Of a DNA stretch of 64,000 bases, positions 43,849-53,072 are shown one piece after another. The notes under the pieces were generated by a model. It did no database searches, was not told the DNA's origin, and saw only the letters and a list, made by a program, of their open reading frames with translations. Each line of letters begins with the position of its first letter. Position 1 is the first letter of the stretch. This DNA is from Hyalangium versicolor (GTDB taxonomy: Bacteria; Myxococcota; Myxococcia; Myxococcales; Myxococcaceae). Position numbers and translations under genes: made by a program. Where the stretch lies: the NCBI RefSeq assembly GCF_020103695.1, contig NZ_JAHXBF010000022.1, positions 1 to 64,000 of the forward strand. The letters run 5' to 3'.

Positions 43849-45297
43849 ATGACGAGGCGACACACGCCGCGCCCACTCGCGGCCCTGTTGGGACTCACCG
43901 CGCTGGCCATCATCCCACTCCCAGAGACGGCCTCCGCCGGCTCGGAGCCCGCCGAAGCCAGCACCCAACCCTCCCCGGTAGCGCTCGAAGAGGTTGAAAA
44001 GCTGGTGCAGTTGCTGGGCAAGGACCGCGAGCACCGTGCGCAGGCCATCGAGGATCTCGCTCACCTCGGGCCCGCCGTCGTTCCGGCCCTGAAGTCATAC
44101 TGGACACAAGACAACTCGAGGCTCCGCTCGAACCTGCTCCGGGTCTTCGCTCGGATCGGCGATGCGGACTCCCGGCAGCTGATCCTCTCCATGCTCGCGT
44201 CCACCGACCTCCTGGTTCGCGAGAGCGCCATCGAGAGCCTCGCGTCCCTGGAGCCGCTCCCCGCCGATGCCATTCCCCGCCTCTTCCGCCTCCTGGAGGG
44301 AGAATCCCGCTCCATCGCTTTGGCGCAGTTGGTCCGGCTGGCGCCCAGCCAGAAGCCAGCCATCCAACAAGCCCTGGCGATGAAGCTCCGCACGATGCTC
44401 GAGGGCGAGGACGTCAGCCTGCGACGAGAAGCCGTGCGCGCGATCGACGCGCTCCCTCCTGACTTCCCCGAAACCACTGCCCTGCTCCTGCAAGCGCTCA
44501 AACACCCGGATGTCTCTCTCCGGCTGACGGCCGCGGAGATCCTCACCCGAAGGAAGCAACGCCCCGACGAAGTGCTGGCGGCGCTCCAGAAGCTCGCCCA
44601 GACTCCCGACGTCGCCCTCCGGCTGAAGGCATTCTCCCAGCTCGGAGAGCTCGATCCCTCCCTGGCGCATGACAAGCTTCCCCTCGTGCGGACCATCCTC
44701 TCCAGCTCCAGCTCCGTGAAGGCCCAGATCGATGCACTCAAGTTCCTGGCCCGATGGGGAGATCCGGAGGACGGCAAGCGCCTGCTCGAGGCCATGAGCT
44801 CGCCGCGCACCGCGTGGATGCGCGACCTCCTCATCAAAAACCTCGAGCAGATGGAGCGGCCAAGCGCGGAGATCGCTTCCCTCCTGGGGAATCTCCTGCG
44901 CGCCTACAACGAGGCCAGCGACGAGCAGCGCGGGACGGGAAGTGACCCATCCCTTGCGGAGGAGTCTCGCCTGAAGCTCGCCCGGTTGCTGGGACGGATG
45001 GGACACGCGGGAACGGTGGAGCTGCTCCGAGCGCTGGAGCCCGAACACGATGAGCACCTGCCCGTCACCCACGCGGCGCTGATCGGCCTCCAGACTCCCA
45101 TCCACGACGCTCCGGAGGAGATCGTCCCGATCATCCTCGATCGGGCCCACCGGGACATGGACGGAGTCCTCAATCCGGACGTGGTCCAGACGCTGGCACG
45201 TGGGGGCCCGCGAGCCGTGGCGCTCGCGGAAGACTGGGCCACCCGAGGCCCACAGCGTCGCAAGCAACTGGTGACCCTGCTCAAGCGGAGCCCATGA
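43849..45297 (+). CDS. Secreted HEAT-repeat protein
   Basis: A 482-residue protein with an N-terminal signal peptide (RPLAALLGLTALAIIPLPETASAGS), then continuous HEAT-type helical repeats (HRAQAIEDLAHLGPAVVPAL, RSNLLRVFARIGDADSRQLIL, RREAVRAIDALPPDFPE and others). Such solenoids bind proteins; no catalytic motif is seen. GGAGG precedes the ATG. Its stop overlaps the next start as ATGA, so it works with the following membrane-anchored protein. Function is unknown. Confidence 0.8.
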   Translation: MTRRHTPRPLAALLGLTALAIIPLPETASAGSEPAEASTQPSPVALEEVEKLVQLLGKDREHRAQAIEDLAHLGPAVVPALKSYWTQDNSRLRSNLLRVFARIGDADSRQLILSMLASTDLLVRESAIESLASLEPLPADAIPRLFRLLEGESRSIALAQLVRLAPSQKPAIQQALAMKLRTMLEGEDVSLRREAVRAIDALPPDFPETTALLLQALKHPDVSLRLTAAEILTRRKQRPDEVLAALQKLAQTPDVALRLKAFSQLGELDPSLAHDKLPLVRTILSSSSSVKAQIDALKFLARWGDPEDGKRLLEAMSSPRTAWMRDLLIKNLEQMERPSAEIASLLGNLLRAYNEASDEQRGTGSDPSLAEESRLKLARLLGRMGHAGTVELLRALEPEHDEHLPVTHAALIGLQTPIHDAPEEIVPIILDRAHRDMDGVLNPDVVQTLARGGPRAVALAEDWATRGPQRRKQLVTLLKRSP

Positions 45298-46598
45298 GCC
45301 CTCCTCCCATCCCTCGCTGGCGCTACGCCCTCTATGGGCTGCTCCTCGCCGGAGTGCTCGCCGTGGCCCTGGGCTCATCCCTGAGCTCCCGCGGGTGCTC
45401 GGGGGACTCACGAATGCAGTCCTGGGCGGATGCCGACCGCCCCGCAGGTCCCGGCGAAGTTCCCGCGAATGCTCCGCCCACTCCCGCACCACTTCCAGTT
45501 CCCTTCTCGGGCGAGCTCTTCCGCAAGCTGACCCGCGCGCCCTGGCTCGATGTCGAATGCGAACGTGAGGGAAAGACGGACGTCGACTGCTGGCCCTGGG
45601 TCTTCTTCCCGGAAGGAACCTATGGTCGCTCGGCGCAACCAAATGCCTTGAAGACTGGCCGCACGGACGCCCACTCGAAGTCCTGGGACGTCCGCGCCAC
45701 CAACGACTCCTCCGGCATCATCGCCACCGAGGAGGGCAACCTCATGCCCTTCGAGTTGCAGGGCGAGGAGCAGCTCTCGCTGGCCGGCCGGCTCTATCGG
45801 AGATCCGGCCAACCACTGGACGGCGCCGAGCCCGCTCGCCCGCGCGACACACACGTGTCCCCGCTGGGCATCCTCCGAGGCTACGAGCAATTGGTGAGCA
45901 CACGGTGGGTCAAGGTGAATCCCTTCGATCTCGACACGCAGCCGGACTCCATCACCTTCCTGCCCGAAGGCCGCTTCAAGGCCTCGTACCGCCAGGGGAG
46001 CTGCTTGCACGAGGGGCTGCTCCATGTGGAGTCCCAGAAGTTCTTCGTCGAGTGGGGCAACAACCCTTGCGCGCTGGGGCCGCGGCCCGCCTCGCGCTTC
46101 GTCAGCGAGGAGTACCCCGCATGGTTCCTCGGAGAGCTGCTCTTCTTGAAGGACGCCTACCGGCCCGAGAAGGCTCCCGCCGCTCCGCCCCAGGTCCTCG
46201 TCGGAGACTTGAAGTGGGGCCTGTTCCTCAAGGGCCAGTTCTCCACGGAGCTCCGCAGGGGCGTCCCCAATGAGCTCCTGCTCTCGCTCGTGAGCCGTGT
46301 GCCCGCGGGCAACCTGGGGCTCGGTGAGCTGTGGATCTGGTTGAGGGAGGCCCCGTCGCAGCAGGGAGAGCCCCGACCGCGCAAGGAGCAGGTCCTCTTC
46401 TCGAAGAACCTGGACGGCCAGCCCTTGAGCCGGCTCCTCGGCTCGTTCGCGGAGCGCATCCGCGTCACTCCGGAGTTCAGCGGCCCCGCCGAGCTGGAGT
46501 TCGAGCTCCAACTCACGAATCCCCCCTGGGCGTGGAGGAAGCGGCTGCACCGCGTGTACTCCGTCCAGGTGGGCGACCCTGCGCCCCAAGCCCCGTGA
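45294..46598 (+). CDS. Membrane-anchored protein of unknown function
   Basis: A 434-residue protein with one N-terminal hydrophobic segment (YALYGLLLAGVLAVALGSSL, residues 12-31), then a Pro/Ala linker and a globular, probably periplasmic domain rich in aromatic residues and Cys pairs (DVECEREGKTDVDCWPWVFFPEG; GSCLHEGLLH; NNPCALGPRP). I do not recognise the family. It starts in an ATGA overlap with the HEAT-repeat gene, implying coupled translation and a shared role. Confidence 0.7.
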   Translation: MSPPPIPRWRYALYGLLLAGVLAVALGSSLSSRGCSGDSRMQSWADADRPAGPGEVPANAPPTPAPLPVPFSGELFRKLTRAPWLDVECEREGKTDVDCWPWVFFPEGTYGRSAQPNALKTGRTDAHSKSWDVRATNDSSGIIATEEGNLMPFELQGEEQLSLAGRLYRRSGQPLDGAEPARPRDTHVSPLGILRGYEQLVSTRWVKVNPFDLDTQPDSITFLPEGRFKASYRQGSCLHEGLLHVESQKFFVEWGNNPCALGPRPASRFVSEEYPAWFLGELLFLKDAYRPEKAPAAPPQVLVGDLKWGLFLKGQFSTELRRGVPNELLLSLVSRVPAGNLGLGELWIWLREAPSQQGEPRPRKEQVLFSKNLDGQPLSRLLGSFAERIRVTPEFSGPAELEFELQLTNPPWAWRKRLHRVYSVQVGDPAPQAP

Positions 46599-46714
46599 AA
46601 CGTGGAGAAGAGGACCGTTTTCTCCTGACTCACTGCGCCCATTTCCGCACTTCACGCCCAGTCGAGGAGATGCGCATGGATCCCCGAGGCCAGCGTGTTT
46701 AGATAGGCGCCCCC

Positions 46715-48902
46715 ATGAGCTACCTCGTCCTCGCACGCAAATGGCGCCCTCAGACTTTCGACGACATGACCGGACAGGAGCACATCGTCCGGACCATCGC
46801 GAACGCCATCAAGATGAACCGCGTGGCGCACGCCTACCTGTTCTGCGGTCCTCGCGGCGTAGGCAAGACGACGGCCGCACGCCTGCTCGCCAAGGCGCTC
46901 AACTGTGAGCAGGGCCCCACGGCCACTCCGTGCGGCACCTGCCGGGCCTGCACCGAGATCGCCGCCGGCACCTCCGTGGACGTGTCCGAGATCGACGGTG
47001 CCTCCAACAACGGCGTCGAGAACGTCCGCGAGATTCGCGAGAACGCCAAGTACCTGCCGCAGCGAGACCGGCACAAGATCTACATCATCGACGAGGTGCA
47101 CATGCTCTCGGGGGCCGCGTTCAACGCGCTCCTGAAGACGCTCGAGGAACCACCCGGGCACGTGAAGTTCATCTTCGCCACCACCGAGGCCCACAAGCTC
47201 CCGGACACCATCCTCTCGCGCTGCCAGCGGCACAACTTCCGCCGCATCCCCGCCGCGCGCATGCTCCAGCGCCTCAAGCAGATCTCCGACGCAGAGGGCG
47301 CCGGCATCTCCGAACGCTCGCTGTCGCTCGTGGTGCGCCAGTCCGAGGGCGGCATGCGCGACGCGCTCAGCCTCATGGATCAGATCCTCGCCTCGTGCGG
47401 CCCCAACCCCACCGATGAGGCCGTGGCCGACGCCATGGGCGCCATCGACCGCACGATGGTGCAGGAGTTCGCCGAGGCCCTGGTCCGCAAGGACGCCAAG
47501 AAGGTGCTCTCCCGCGTGGAGGAGGTCTTCAACCGCGGCCTGGATCTCAAGCGGCTCGCGGAGGAACTGGCGCTGCAACTGCGCCACCTCTTCGTCACCA
47601 AGGCCGTGGGCGAGGCGCCCTCCGAGCTTGCCGAGTCCGAGCAGAAGGCGCTCGTCGCGCTCGCGGGCGAGGCGGACTCCGCCCAGCTCGCGCGCCTGTT
47701 CGACATCGTCCACGGGTGCGTGTGGGATGTGTCGCGCGCCGCGCAGCCCCGGCTCGCGTTGGAGATGGCGCTGCTCAAGGCCATCCAGCTCTCTCCGGCC
47801 AGCACCATCCCGGATCTGCTCGCCAAGGTGGATCGGCTCGCACAGGGCTTGAATGGTGGAGACGCAACCGCGAAGTCCCAGTCCGGAGCGCCGGGAGGTC
47901 GCTCCGGTTCCGCGAACTTTCGCGTCTGAGCGCCCCGCTCCCTCCGAAGCCTCTCGACCGGCTCCGCCCCAGGCCCGTCCGGCCGCGCCCGCTCCCACGG
48001 CTGCTCCTCCGAGCGGCGGTGGCAACGATCCAGGTCCATCCGTAGTTGCCCCCACACCGCGCCCATGGGAGGCGGCTCGAAGCCCATCTCCCGCGCCCGA
48101 GAGCGGAAACGGCCACGGCCCTTCCGCGACTCCTCCCTCACCACGCCCGGCAGAGGCAGCTCGAACGCCGAGCGCACCCCCCAGGCCGGAGCCATCCACG
48201 CCCGTTGGTGCCACGCCTCTCTCCCGCATCACCGAGCCCGCCCCGCAGGTGCGCGTCACCAACGTGCGCAAGCCCGCCGAGGCCATGGCCGCTGCCGCCG
48301 AGGACGAGCGCCTCTTCCCCGAGGAGGGTTCGGCCGAGGGCTGTGCCTCCGGTGAGTGCCTACCGGACGCGGCCCCTGCCGCTGAACCAGAGCCCGAGCC
48401 CGACCCTGCATCTCCTCCCGTCATCCATGGCCGGGACAACCCGGGCCAGGCCGCCGCCGAGCGGTGGCGCGCCGCCGTGGACAGCGTCAAGGCGGCCAGC
48501 GCCCGGCACGGCGCCGCGCTCGCGCATGGCCGGCTGCTCTGGCTGCGGGCGGGAGAGGTTGGCGTCGCCTACGTTGCAGCGGCGGCCTTCCACAAGGGGC
48601 AGGTGATGGGTGCCACCGGCAAGGCCCTGGTGGAGAAAGCGCTCACGGAGCACTTTGGCCGCCCCACCCGCCTGGTGGTGGAAGAGGCCACCGGCGAGGC
48701 CGCCAACACGCTCAGCATCGCGGAGGTGGAGGCCCAAGCCCGCACCGCCCACCATCAGAGCACCGAGGGCAAGGTCCGCTCCCACCCCTCCATCCGCGCC
48801 GTCCTGAAGATCCTTGGGGGTGAAATCGAGCACATCCAGGTCCTGGAGCCCGAGCGCCCACCGGCCGGCCCAACAGTCGAAACTCCTGAGGAGAGCGCCT
48901 GA
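46715..48902 (+). CDS. dnaX: DNA polymerase III gamma/tau, with a frame change
   Basis: Clamp-loader ATPase. The first frame (46715-47929, 404 codons) holds domains I-III: Walker A GPRGVGKTTAARLL, the zinc cluster CGTCRAC, DEVHMLS (Walker B) and the SRC motif. It ends as a gamma-sized protein. The Pro-rich linker and the tau C-terminal domain (WRAAVDSVKAASARHGAALA to FGRPTRLVVEEATG) lie in another frame, open from 47853 to 48902. Joining them needs a +1 (or -2) shift within 47853-47929. Full length would be about 728 residues. Programmed frameshifting or a sequence error are both possible. ybaB and recR follow, the classic order. Confidence 0.9.
47853..47929 (+). other. dnaX: dnaX frame-overlap window (possible recoding site)
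   Basis: Here the dnaX first frame and the frame that encodes the tau tail are both open. The second frame opens immediately after a TGA (47850-47852), and the first closes at TGA 47927-47929. A GGGAGG (47893-47898) and a small hairpin CGCGA-ACTT-TCGCG (47911-47924) lie just before the stop, and skipping one base at GTC TGA G would enter the tau frame. No A-rich slippery heptamer is present, unlike Escherichia coli dnaX. Confidence 0.55.
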
Positions 48903-48992
48903 CAAAGGCCGCGAGCGACGATAGGTTGCGCCTCCATCGTCCATCGCGGGCGCCCGGCAAGCGCCCGCTTCCCAGATCGCAGAGGAAGCCTC

Positions 48993-49310
48993 ATGCCCGG
49001 CATTGACCTGAACTACTTCATCCGACAGGCCAACAAGCTCACGGAGAAGATCGAGCAGCGCAAGCAGGAGTTGGCCAACGAGACCGTCGAGGCCAAGTCC
49101 GGCGAGGGCCGTGTCACCGTGGTCGCCAACGGCATCCAGGAGATCCGCAGCATCAAGATCGACAAGGCCGCCATCGATCCGAACGACACCGGCATGCTCG
49201 AGGATCTCATCACCGCCGCCGTGAACGCCGCCCTGGCGAGCAGCCGCCAGCACATGCAGAAGGAGCTCGCGAAAATCTCCGGCGGCATCAAGATCCCTGG
49301 CATTACTTAA
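48993..49310 (+). CDS. ybaB: YbaB/EbfC-family nucleoid-associated protein
   Basis: A 105-residue protein: a helical N-terminus (IDLNYFIRQANKLTEKIEQR), the strands SGEGRVTVVANGIQEIRSIKIDKAAID and a C-terminal helix (LITAAVNAALASSRQHMQKEL). This matches YbaB/EbfC, dimeric DNA-binding proteins encoded between dnaX and recR in most bacteria. It is followed by recR after six bases. Confidence 0.94.
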   Translation: MPGIDLNYFIRQANKLTEKIEQRKQELANETVEAKSGEGRVTVVANGIQEIRSIKIDKAAIDPNDTGMLEDLITAAVNAALASSRQHMQKELAKISGGIKIPGIT

Positions 49311-49316
49311 AGCCGG

Positions 49317-49910
49317 ATGACTCCCGATCCTCTCAACCGCCTGGTGGCCCAGCTCGCGAAGCTCCCGGGCATCGGCGAGAAGACCGCGCAGCGCCTCGCG
49401 TTCCACATCCTGCGGGCTCCCGGCGACTATGCCGCCGAGCTGTCCCAGGCCATCCGCGAGGTGAAGGAGAAGGTGCACCTGTGCACCCGCTGCTACTCGC
49501 TCACGGACTCGGAGCTGTGCGGCTTCTGCCGCGACACCCGCCGCGAGGAGAAGGTGCTCTGCGTGGTGGAGACGTTCGCGGACCTGATGGCCCTGGAGCG
49601 CACCCGCGAGTTCCGCGGGCGCTACCACGTCCTGCACGGCGTGCTGTCTCCGCTGGAGGGCGTGGGCCCCGATCAGCTGCGCATCAAGGAGCTGCTGGAG
49701 CGCCTCAATGACGGGAAGATCGAGGAGATCATCCTCGCCACGAACCCGGATGTGGAGGGTGAGGCCACGGCGCTCTACCTCACGCGCCTGCTCAAGCCGC
49801 TGGGCTTGCGCGTGAGCCGCATTGCCCAGGGCCTGCCCATGGGTGGCGATCTCGAGTACGCCGATCAGGCGACGCTCGCCAAGGCGCTCAGCGCCCGCCG
49901 GGAGATGTAA
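49317..49910 (+). CDS. recR: Recombination protein RecR
   Basis: A 197-residue protein with the full RecR layout: helix-hairpin-helix KLPGIGEKTAQRLAF, the zinc finger CTRCYSLTDSELCGFC, the Toprim domain with VVETFADLMALERT, and the C-terminal Walker-B-like LPMGGDLEYADQATL. It loads RecA at gaps with RecF and RecO. Length is normal. It closes the conserved dnaX-ybaB-recR set; an accessory region begins right after it. Confidence 0.96.
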   Translation: MTPDPLNRLVAQLAKLPGIGEKTAQRLAFHILRAPGDYAAELSQAIREVKEKVHLCTRCYSLTDSELCGFCRDTRREEKVLCVVETFADLMALERTREFRGRYHVLHGVLSPLEGVGPDQLRIKELLERLNDGKIEEIILATNPDVEGEATALYLTRLLKPLGLRVSRIAQGLPMGGDLEYADQATLAKALSARREM

Positions 49911-49922
49911 CAGCCGCCCTGG

Positions 49923-50519
49923 TCAGTAGTACACGCCGTCGGCTTTCTCGAGCACGGCCTTGATGGCTTCCGGGGTGGTGCCGTTGCGCTTGGCAAGGTC
50001 CGGCACGAAGTACGTCACGGCTGCGGTTGAAGCAGGCCGTTCCTCCCCATACCACTGGAAGAATTCGCGGAGCTCACCCGGCCAAGGCAGAGCGACCAGC
50101 TCGGCGGCTCTGCGCACGGGGTCCAGAATGGTCATCCCCGGCCACGCAGGGAAACGCATCGTCCGGGCATCGCAACTCAGGAAACGGGTCTCATCCAACT
50201 GCGCTGCGGTGAAGTCACAATCCACAATGCTTCCGTCTGCTGTACCTTCCAAATTCCCGAAGTCGTTGCCGAGATAGCGCCCCTTGAAACGACACCCTGT
50301 CAAATGGGCGTCATCCCAACTGAAATTCTTAAGTACCCGCGCTACCTCTATGGTGCAGTCGATCAAGCGCGCCCGGGTCAAAACCAATGCTTTCGCAGGA
50401 ACCTTCACGATGAGGGTGCAGTTCCTCAGCGTCAGCGTAGGCCCCAGGTAATAGAGCTCGGTTCGGCTATCCAGGACGAGTTGCTCGTTCGCTATTTCGC
50501 GGTCGTGGAACTTGATCAT
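49923..50519 (-). CDS. Immunity-like partner of the SitA-like toxin
   Basis: A 198-residue soluble protein with repeated cysteine and phenylalanine-spaced strands (LRNCTLIVKV, LIDCTIEVARVL, LTGCRFKGRYL, VDCDFTAAQLDETRFLSCDA), suggestive of a small beta-helix, and an alpha-helical tail. It begins 18 bases downstream of the SitA-like toxin gene on the same strand, the toxin-then-immunity order used by SitAI cassettes. A diverged copy at 17873 lies beside a ruined toxin gene, which supports the pairing. Immunity is inferred from this linkage, not from a recognised domain. Confidence 0.75.
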   Translation of the reverse strand: MIKFHDREIANEQLVLDSRTELYYLGPTLTLRNCTLIVKVPAKALVLTRARLIDCTIEVARVLKNFSWDDAHLTGCRFKGRYLGNDFGNLEGTADGSIVDCDFTAAQLDETRFLSCDARTMRFPAWPGMTILDPVRRAAELVALPWPGELREFFQWYGEERPASTAAVTYFVPDLAKRNGTTPEAIKAVLEKADGVYY

Positions 50520-50537
50520 GGTCCTGTGATCAGCGCT

Positions 50538-52025
50538 CTAGAAAGTGATCATCCGGAAGAACTCCTCTGCCATCCTTCGCCCATGCAGTTCCATATTCCA
50601 GTCCGTTCCGGTGAGAATCTCGTATTTGAGCCCTGTGGTTGGGTCAACGGCATCCACACCTGTTGGGTTCCATTCCAACTCCTTGAAGTCACGCCGGAGT
50701 TGTCTCTCCACCCATTTCCCTCGAAACATGCGCTCCATCAGGCGGGCTCTGATGTAGTCGCCCTGTTTGATGGCCTCTTGGATCGCGCGCAACTCGCGGT
50801 CAGGCAGTTTGTTGCGGCTCCAGGCGTCCCTGACGCGCAGAGCCGCTGCCTGGAGCGAATCCCCCACCGGGTCTTTGGCTGGGATGTCCCGGATGGACCT
50901 GTTCGCTGATACGTGCCAGCGCTGGTTGTTGATGAGGACCTGTCGGTTGCCACCTTGGTGGCGGATGATGAGGGTGGCTCCCGCCTGGCCCTCCGCAGCC
51001 TCTTGCGCCACCGCAGACGCGCGGCTCCCGGGGCGGCGCACCATGAACGTGACCGTCTGCTCCTCGGCAATGGCGGCCGCCTCCACCTCCCCTGCCGTCG
51101 CCAGGCTCATGCCCTGAGACCCTGCCCGGGCCTCCGCCAGAGCGAAGCCCGGCAGCTTCGGCAACTGCGCACTGAACCTCGCCGCGCCTCCCGTGATTGC
51201 TGCCGTCACCACCAGCACCAACACGTGCGCCGTGTTCTCGCCCATCAGCTTGCGGAACTTCGCGCTGGCCTCCTCCACCTGCTCAAAGGAAGTGGCCCGA
51301 TCCACCTCGTGCACCAGCCGGCCCCACCCTTCCATCAGGTTCCACAGCGTGCTCACCGGCAGCCACGCCAGCAGCGCCACCGTCAAGCTCGCGGCCAGCA
51401 CCTTGCTCACCGGCTCGGGTAGCAGCCAGAGCGTCAGGTACACGCAGCACGTCCACACCAACATGGCGACCAGCGCCTGCGGGGACACCATCCCCTTGAG
51501 CGCCACCCCCGTCTCCTTGAGCACCCCTTTCAATGCCAGCGCCAGACCCAGCGTCCGCATATCCTCTCGCGTGAGCGTGGGCCCGTCCGCCAGCAACCCA
51601 ATGCAGTCACCTCCGCCGTAATCCCGCTGGCACAGGCCCAGGTACTTGCGCCTCACCTCGGGTGCCGAGGCCGCCTCCAGCGGGCTGTCGTCCTCCAGCG
51701 GCATCAGCCGCACCACGCGCTCGCGCTCCACCTCCGCCAGCAGGGTGCCTTGCAGCGCTCCCTCCATCAGCCAGTGCGCCGACTGCGCCGGCTGCGCTCC
51801 AGAGCGGTACCCCCTCGCCAACACCCTCATCGCTCGCTGGAAGTCCTCGCCGGCCACCTCCACCGGCTTGGTGGGCCCACTTCCCGCCGTGAGCACGTGC
51901 AGCTCATAGCGCGCTGCCGCCACCTCCCTCTCCGCCGCGTCACTCTCCCGGTACTGCGCCCGGGGTGTGCCCGCGCACGCCGTCAGGTACGTCATCAGCA
52001 ACGCTCCGGCTTGCCTCAACCCCAT
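50538..52025 (-). CDS. SitA-like polymorphic lipoprotein toxin
   Basis: A 495-residue lipoprotein (MGLRQAGALLMTYLTACAG, lipid Cys17). The conserved N-terminal part contains LMPLEDDSPLEAASAPEVRR, YLGLCQRDYGGGDCIGLLADG and two long hydrophobic segments (about residues 180-235). A variable C-terminal domain (about 330-495) includes LIIRHQGGNRQVLINNQRW and ends EILTGTDWNMELHGRRM, then RMITF. This agrees with my memory of the SitA family of Myxococcus, delivered to kin by outer-membrane exchange. The toxic activity of the C-terminus is unknown. No sitB-like helper gene precedes it. Confidence 0.78.
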   Translation of the reverse strand: MGLRQAGALLMTYLTACAGTPRAQYRESDAAEREVAAARYELHVLTAGSGPTKPVEVAGEDFQRAMRVLARGYRSGAQPAQSAHWLMEGALQGTLLAEVERERVVRLMPLEDDSPLEAASAPEVRRKYLGLCQRDYGGGDCIGLLADGPTLTREDMRTLGLALALKGVLKETGVALKGMVSPQALVAMLVWTCCVYLTLWLLPEPVSKVLAASLTVALLAWLPVSTLWNLMEGWGRLVHEVDRATSFEQVEEASAKFRKLMGENTAHVLVLVVTAAITGGAARFSAQLPKLPGFALAEARAGSQGMSLATAGEVEAAAIAEEQTVTFMVRRPGSRASAVAQEAAEGQAGATLIIRHQGGNRQVLINNQRWHVSANRSIRDIPAKDPVGDSLQAAALRVRDAWSRNKLPDRELRAIQEAIKQGDYIRARLMERMFRGKWVERQLRRDFKELEWNPTGVDAVDPTTGLKYEILTGTDWNMELHGRRMAEEFFRMITF

Positions 52026-52199
52026 CGCTCACCTCCTGTTCGCGCTGCCTCTCACGCTACGCAAGCCTCCTCCTCTCAGCGATGACGCATCAGGTTCTCC
52101 TCTCCTCCTCCACTCGCACGGTTCGCGCCTTCCTCCTCAACCTCCCAGCACATCGCCGCGCAGCGGGTGGTAGAGTCGAACCCAGGAGGTCACGCGTCC

Positions 52200-53072
52200 T
52201 TGCTCCAACCTGCCACGAGGGCCTGGGTCGTTGTTCTGCTGGTGGTGACAGCTGCCGAGGCCCAACCCCAGCCCTTGCGCGAACGGAGCGTTACGCTCTC
52301 CGGCAACCCTGCTGAGCCGCCACCGGAAGTGCACGTGGCCGCCCGCATCCCGCTGCTCCTTCTGTTTGACGCGCCCATCGATAGTGACTCCTTGCAACTG
52401 GACGCCACGCGCCTCCAGCTCGTGGCGACGGGAGAAAGCTCCCTCGTCATCGCTCCCGTGGTGAGCCCCAACGAGAAGGAACGCTGGGTGCTCCGGGTAC
52501 GGTATGCGGACGGGGCCCGCCCAGAGTGGGCCGTCCTCGTACTCGTCTCGCGCCCGCCCGAGGTGGATGGGCGCATCGACGTGGTGCGGCGCCCCCAATC
52601 CCTGGAGGCCTGTCAGGCCGCGCTAGCGGAAGCACGCGCTCAGGCAGAGCTCCCACGCGCGGAGGTATGGGGGCTCGCGGAGCGGCTGGGGGGCGGCGCG
52701 GTTCAGGCCAGGACAATCGAGGGGCGGACGAGGAACACCCTGCACGCGAAAGGTACGGTCTACCTGCTCGCCACCGGGCTCCTGCTGGATTTCCAGGTGC
52801 GGAATCCCCCGGACCTGCCGGCCTGGACGCCCATCGAGGCGGTGCTGCGCAGCGAGACGAATGGGGCGCTGGTGCCAGTGCGCACGGTGGCTGTGAAGCC
52901 GGGGCGAATTGCTCCAGGAGAAGAGGGGCAGGTGGCCGTGGATGCAGAGCTCCCCTCGCCAGAGGCAGGCAGAGTCTTCACGCTGGAGGTGAGGGATGCG
53001 AGCGGCAGGGGCTTCACCTTGGAGGGCGTACAGCTCCCGGTGGCGCCTGCTAAGACGGGCGGTGGGCAATGA
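52200..53072 (+). CDS. DUF2381-family secreted protein
   Basis: A 290-residue protein: a signal peptide (MLQPATRAWVVVLLVVTAAEAQPQPL), then the hallmarks I associate with the myxobacterial DUF2381 family, RERSVTLSGNPAEPPPEVHV, IPLLLLFDAPID, and RPQSLEACQAALAEARAQ. The start is taken as TTG 52200, which has a perfect AGGAGGT nine bases upstream and begins the signal. GTG 52167 in the same frame lacks that site. It overlaps the kinase gene as ATGA. Family members typically sit beside a Ser/Thr kinase; the function is unknown. Confidence 0.82.
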   Translation: MLQPATRAWVVVLLVVTAAEAQPQPLRERSVTLSGNPAEPPPEVHVAARIPLLLLFDAPIDSDSLQLDATRLQLVATGESSLVIAPVVSPNEKERWVLRVRYADGARPEWAVLVLVSRPPEVDGRIDVVRRPQSLEACQAALAEARAQAELPRAEVWGLAERLGGGAVQARTIEGRTRNTLHAKGTVYLLATGLLLDFQVRNPPDLPAWTPIEAVLRSETNGALVPVRTVAVKPGRIAPGEEGQVAVDAELPSPEAGRVFTLEVRDASGRGFTLEGVQLPVAPAKTGGGQ

